Shown piece by piece: positions 60,480 to 64,000 of a stretch of DNA of 64,000 nt. The translations under genes and the position numbers were made by a program. The notes beneath the pieces were generated by a model that saw nothing but the letters and a program-made list of their open reading frames with translations, ran no database searches and was not told the origin of the DNA. The stretch spans positions 124,001 to 188,000 of the forward strand of contig CAVPMY010000017.1 in the NCBI GenBank assembly GCA_963706685.1, in the 5' to 3' direction. Each line of letters opens with the position of its first letter. Positions within the stretch are counted from its first letter, which is position 1. Origin of the DNA: CADEEN01 sp963706685. GTDB lineage: Bacteria; Pseudomonadota; Gammaproteobacteria; Burkholderiales; Burkholderiaceae_C.

Positions 60480-60986
60480 CTACCGGCCGAGGTAGTCGCC
60501 CTTGCCCACCTCGACGCCGGCATGCCGCAGCAGCGCGTAAGCCGTCGTCGCGTGGAAGAAGAAGTTGGGCAGCGCGAAGTGCTTCAGGTAGACCTCACCC
60601 GGGTACTTCAGCGCCTCGCCGCTGCGCATCGGGATCGTGATCTCGCGTTCTTCGCTGCCGTCGACCTGCGCTGCGGCGAAGGTCTGCACATAGTCGATCG
60701 TCTTTTTTACGCGTGCGCGCAGATCAACGATCGAGGCTTCGTTGTCCTCCCACTTCGGGACATCAACGCCGGACAGCCGCGCCATCGTGCCTTTGGCAAA
60801 GTCGCAGGCAACCTGGACCTGGCGGCCGAACGTCAGCATGTCCGGCGCCAGGCGCAGTCCCAGGTAATTGACGGCGTCGAACTTGCGCGCAGCGGCGTGG
60901 GCCTCGGCCTTGTCGAGCCAGGCCAGCATGTTGCCGAGCATCTTGACAAAGACCGGCGCGCTGGCCGAGTGCATGGAAATGGTCAT
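60480..60986 (-). CDS. DUF1993 protein
   Basis: This 168-residue protein has the DUF1993 pattern: MLGNMLAWLDKAEAHAAARK, LRLAPDMLTFGRQVQVACD and HFALPNFFFHATTAYALLRH. It is probably a four-helix DinB-like fold; the function is unknown. ATG at 60986. It precedes the acylase gene by 16 bases and may be co-transcribed with it. It is divergent from the dehydrogenase at 61070. Confidence 0.88.
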   Translation of the reverse strand: MTISMHSASAPVFVKMLGNMLAWLDKAEAHAAARKFDAVNYLGLRLAPDMLTFGRQVQVACDFAKGTMARLSGVDVPKWEDNEASIVDLRARVKKTIDYVQTFAAAQVDGSEEREITIPMRSGEALKYPGEVYLKHFALPNFFFHATTAYALLRHAGVEVGKGDYLGR

Positions 60987-61069
60987 GGGAGACTCTCGCT
61001 TCTTCGGGTGAGGCAGAGCATCCTACAGGCCAGTGCAGAATCGCACCCGTTGGGTGCCCGTTTCCCACA

Positions 61070-62077
61070 ATGAACATCATCATCCTCGACGACTATCAGG
61101 ACGCCGTGCGCAAGCTCAAGTGCGCGGCCCGGCTCGAGCACCTGCACGCCAAGGTGTTCACCAACAACGTCAAGGGCATTGGCCAACTCTCGGTGCGCCT
61201 GCGCGACGCCGAAGTGCTGGTGCTGATCCGCGAGCGCACCGCTTTTCCGCGCCAACTGCTCGAAAAGCTGCCGAAGTTGAAGCTGCTCGCGCAGACCGGC
61301 CGCGTCGGCCCGCACATCGACCTCGAGGCCTGCACCAAGCTCGGCATCGCGGTGGCCGAAGGCGTCGGCGACCCGACAGCGCCTGCCGAGCTGACCTGGG
61401 CGCTGATCATGGCAGCGATGCGGCGCGTGCCGCAGTACATCGGCAACTTGAAGCATGGCGCATGGCAGCAGTCGGGCCTGAAGTCCGCGGCCATGCCGGC
61501 CAACTTTGCCCTCGGCATGCGCCTGTCAGGCAAGACGCTGGGCGTGTGGGGCTACGGGCGCATCGGCCAGCGCGTGGCGGCGTACGGCCGCGCCTTTGGC
61601 ATGAAGGTCACGATCTGGGGCAGCGAGGCCTCGCGCAAGAAGGCCGCCGGCGATGGCCACAACGCAGCGGCCAGCCGCGAGTCGTTCTTCGAGCAATGCG
61701 ACGTGCTGTCATTGCACTTGCGCCTGGTGCCGGAGACGCGCGGCATCGTCACGCTCGAAGACCTGGTGCGCATGAAATCGACGGCACTGTTCGTCAACAC
61801 CTCGCGCGCCGAGCTGTTGGTGGAAAACGCGCTCGTCTCGGCGCTCAACCGCAGCCGCCCGGGCATGGCGGCCGTGGACGTGTTCGAGAGCGAACCCATC
61901 CTGCAGGGCCACCCGCTGCTGCGCCTGGAAAACGCCGTCTGCACGCCGCACATCGGCTATGTGGAAATCGACACCTACGAGCAGTACTTCGGCGCCGCGT
62001 TCGACAACGTCATCGCGTTCGTCAACCAGCAGCCGACCAACATCGTCAATCCGGAGGCCTTGAAGGTGATGCGTTGA
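61070..62077 (+). CDS. D-2-hydroxyacid dehydrogenase family protein
   Basis: This 335-residue NAD(P)-dependent enzyme has the Rossmann motif GVWGYGRIGQRVA near residues 163-175, the catalytic region with Arg in VNTSRAELL, the Glu in DVFESEP and the His in CTPHIGY. The N-terminal MNIIILDDYQDAVRKL is typical of the subgroup that includes phosphoglycerate and hydroxypyruvate reductase-like proteins. The exact substrate is unknown. ATG at 61070. Confidence 0.9.
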   Translation: MNIIILDDYQDAVRKLKCAARLEHLHAKVFTNNVKGIGQLSVRLRDAEVLVLIRERTAFPRQLLEKLPKLKLLAQTGRVGPHIDLEACTKLGIAVAEGVGDPTAPAELTWALIMAAMRRVPQYIGNLKHGAWQQSGLKSAAMPANFALGMRLSGKTLGVWGYGRIGQRVAAYGRAFGMKVTIWGSEASRKKAAGDGHNAAASRESFFEQCDVLSLHLRLVPETRGIVTLEDLVRMKSTALFVNTSRAELLVENALVSALNRSRPGMAAVDVFESEPILQGHPLLRLENAVCTPHIGYVEIDTYEQYFGAAFDNVIAFVNQQPTNIVNPEALKVMR

Positions 62078-62183
62078 GGGTCTGGACGAGCGCGTTGCAA
62101 AGTTTCGGCGGCCTGTTGCCGTCGGCGCAGCGCGAACGCGTCGACAAACGCCGCCGGCCGGCGCTTGACGGCGCCCGTGATCG

Positions 62184-62975
62184 TCATGCGCAAGTCACTG
62201 ACCTGATCGGCGCGTCGTCGCCCTCCGGCGCCAGCAGAACGGGCAGTACCTGCGCCGCGGTACCGCGCAACACCGCACTGGCCTCATGGTCGATCTCGCT
62301 GTCGCTCGGGTTGACGATCGCCACCCAGGCCCCGGCACGCCGCGCCGCCCCCGCCAGGCCCGCAGCGGGCCACACGGCGCCTGACGTGCCGACGACGAGC
62401 AGAACCCGGCAGACCGACACGGCGCGCTCGGCGGCCTCGAGCGCGCGCTCGGGCAGCTGCTCGCCGAACCAGACCACGCCCGGGCGCACCAGGTTGTCGC
62501 AATCGGCGCAATGCGGCGGACGGCCAGCAGCGGCGCTCGCCGCCGCGCGCCCGCAGCGCCGGCGGCACGGCTCCAGCCAACGGTCCTCGAGAATGTCGCC
62601 GTGCAGCCGGATCGCGTCGGCATGGCCTGCACGCTGGTGCAAGTCATCGACGTTCTGCGTGATGACCGTCAGCACGTGCGGATGGCGGGCTGCAAAGGCG
62701 GCGAGCGCGCGATGCCCGGCATTGGGCAGCGCAGCGCGCACACCCTGACGGCGCTCGGCGTACCAATCCCACACCCGCTGCGGGTCGGCGCGAAAGCCCG
62801 CCTCGCTGGCGAGTTGCGCGGCATCGAAGCGCGACCATAGCCCCGTCATTGCGTCACGAAACGTCGGGATGCCCGACTCGGCGCTCATGCCGGCACCGGT
62901 GAGCACGGCAATGCCCGAAGGCACGCAGGCGGCGCGCAGGCGCTTGCGCGCTTCGTCGATCAGTGGCGGGTTCAT
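62184..62975 (-). CDS. Sir2 family NAD-dependent protein deacylase
   Basis: This 263-residue protein has the Sir2 core: GAGMSAESGIPTFRD (NAD binding), TQNVDDLHQRAG, the catalytic histidine in LHGDI, the zinc-binding pairs CRRRC and CADC, and VVGTSGAVWPAAGL. It resembles CobB-type deacylases that remove acetyl or succinyl from lysines. ATG 62975 (MNPPLIDEARKRL) is the best start; the frame is open into the next gene. It follows the glycosyltransferase-like gene at 62987 in the same direction. Confidence 0.92.
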   Translation of the reverse strand: MNPPLIDEARKRLRAACVPSGIAVLTGAGMSAESGIPTFRDAMTGLWSRFDAAQLASEAGFRADPQRVWDWYAERRQGVRAALPNAGHRALAAFAARHPHVLTVITQNVDDLHQRAGHADAIRLHGDILEDRWLEPCRRRCGRAAASAAAGRPPHCADCDNLVRPGVVWFGEQLPERALEAAERAVSVCRVLLVVGTSGAVWPAAGLAGAARRAGAWVAIVNPSDSEIDHEASAVLRGTAAQVLPVLLAPEGDDAPIRSVTCA

Positions 62976-62986
62976 GGGAACAGTCC

Positions 62987-63976
62987 CTAGACCTGCCTTG
63001 TCGTACTCATGAACTGCGCCTGGTGCCGCAACCGAAGGCGTCGCAGTAGCGCACGCTGCACACGCGGCACAAGCGTTTTCGGTTCGGTCAACGGCAGGCA
63101 CGGATCGACCACCGCCGACAACGCCGGCAGTTGCGTGCGCAGCCGCTCGGCGAAGATGCCGCTGAACTCCGGCATGCGCAAGCTGCCGTGCCAGTGCAGC
63201 AGCACCGCGTCGCCGTAGCGCTGCGGCGAATACAGCGTCTCGTACATCGGCTCGGCATGAAAGTTGTAGTTCGGATCGAGCAGCTTGAAGCGGCCGGGCC
63301 ACGACGCCGCGGCCACCGAGAAGATGATCTGCTCGTGCAGGAAGATCGACGGGTCGTCCTTGGGCACGACACGCAGCGCGAGCAGCTTGTCGAAGTATTC
63401 GCGATAGCGCTGCGCAAAACCGGAGCCGCGGCGAAATCGGAACACGCCTGAGTTGAACTGCAGGCGCATGCGCTTGCCGCTCGGCCCAGCGCTCACGAAA
63501 GGCACTTCGTCGAGGCCCGCACCCTGCGCCAGCGCTGCCCAGAACGGCTCGAAGCGGTCGCCCGGGCCGGTACTGACGGGGCCGAGCTCTTCAACGCAGC
63601 CGAGCACTTCGGCGTCTTCGTTCTCGCCGGCGTCGAGCGCGCTCGGCTCGCGGACGACCAAGACATCGCCATCGAGCCAGGCGACGTTCCCGGTCGTCGC
63701 CATGGCATCGGCGATCTCCGCAGCCAAGGGCTTGCAGGTGAAGCCGAGCCAATCGAAACGGTGCGGCACCGGCTTGCGCACGTACGTGACCTGCAGCTCG
63801 TCGAGCGCGCGCCGCGTCGACTTGTCGATGTCCGGGCCCGCGCGCGGCTGGATGGCCAGCATCGGGCAGTTCGCGAAGCGCCCGCCGAATGCGCGCAGCG
63901 TGCGCACCATCAACACCACTTCCGGTTCGAGGCGGCCGGATTCGATGCAGGTGTAGAACGTGGTGTCGCTGGTCAC
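62987..63976 (-). CDS. Glycosyltransferase-like protein of unknown family
   Basis: This 329-residue protein has a GT-A-like middle: VAWLDGDVLVVREPS with a DGD triplet near residues 97-103, then LQFNSGVFRFRRG and FLHEQIIFSVAA, and VLLHWHGSLRMPEF near residue 265. The order (DxD, NSG, HWHG) resembles glycosyltransferases of the GT8/GT32 type. It is not the same family as the three MKWG proteins. The start is GTG at 63976, 24 bases from the window end. No partners beyond the Sir2 gene are visible. Confidence 0.7.
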   Translation of the reverse strand: MTSDTTFYTCIESGRLEPEVVLMVRTLRAFGGRFANCPMLAIQPRAGPDIDKSTRRALDELQVTYVRKPVPHRFDWLGFTCKPLAAEIADAMATTGNVAWLDGDVLVVREPSALDAGENEDAEVLGCVEELGPVSTGPGDRFEPFWAALAQGAGLDEVPFVSAGPSGKRMRLQFNSGVFRFRRGSGFAQRYREYFDKLLALRVVPKDDPSIFLHEQIIFSVAAASWPGRFKLLDPNYNFHAEPMYETLYSPQRYGDAVLLHWHGSLRMPEFSGIFAERLRTQLPALSAVVDPCLPLTEPKTLVPRVQRALLRRLRLRHQAQFMSTTRQV

Positions 63977-64000
63977 TGGTGCGTCTTCAGCCGCTGCCGC

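Overview
The window is about 64 kb of high-GC (roughly two-thirds G+C), gene-dense chromosomal DNA from a betaproteobacterium of the order Burkholderiales, most likely the Rubrivivax/Leptothrix/Ideonella group. The clues are an aroA-cmk fusion followed by rpsA-ihfB-lapA-lapB, a smc-zipA-ligA-mak-def run, a dapC-dapD-pilU-like-dapE-prmB run, a PEP-CTERM protein and short GC-rich intergenic repeats. This assignment rests on gene content and order only. No rRNA, tRNA, CRISPR array, intact insertion sequence or integrase was seen.

Layout. 1-5002: the 3' part of aroA-cmk, then rpsA, ihfB, a terminator, lapA and lapB. 4999-11591: a glycan locus between lapB and dnaE. It holds three paralogous proteins with an MKWG-type N-terminus and a DxD motif (glycosyltransferase-like), a WecF-type Fuc4NAc transferase, a WecE-type aminotransferase, a NeuD-like hexapeptide acyltransferase and a second sugar aminotransferase. 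11634-22697: dnaE, a membrane hydroxylase, a patatin, trhO with an alpha/beta hydrolase and an OsmC protein, a serine hydrolase, and the divergent ybbA/tesA pair. 22832-33148: a FecR/DUF6600-type protein, then def, mak, ligA, zipA and smc, all on the minus strand. 33315-39875: queF, a SET-domain gene, a PEP-CTERM protein, a hydrolase, an M1 aminopeptidase and alkB. 39908-47736: dapC, dapD, pilU-like, dapE, prmB, a VOC protein and an ABC-F protein. 47784-53571: a small exported protein, a gene-poor stretch, a KAP P-loop NTPase that looks inserted, a truncated gene, and a GTPase/DUF2868 pair. 53659-64000: ohr, a scar holding two truncated genes, asparaginase, lexA with SOS boxes, a GST/HhH pair, small DUF proteins, a penicillin acylase, a 2-hydroxyacid dehydrogenase, a Sir2 deacylase and another glycosyltransferase-like protein.

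Genes working together. Many neighbours overlap by 1-4 bases (ATGA, GTGA or TTGA), so translational coupling is common. The same overlaps help to recognise interrupted genes. The dap genes supply diaminopimelate and lysine. LapA/LapB regulate LPS synthesis and lie directly against the glycan locus, which probably builds a Fuc4NAc-containing surface glycan. Smc, ZipA and LigA act in chromosome organisation, division and DNA joining.

Quality caveat. At least five reading-frame breaks (two in ligA, one each in the SET gene, the M1 aminopeptidase and the GST) are all of the kind repaired by removing one base. A sixth, in the KAP gene, needs one base added in a homopolymer. ligA is normally essential and the overlaps around the broken genes are intact, so sequence errors are the first explanation to test.
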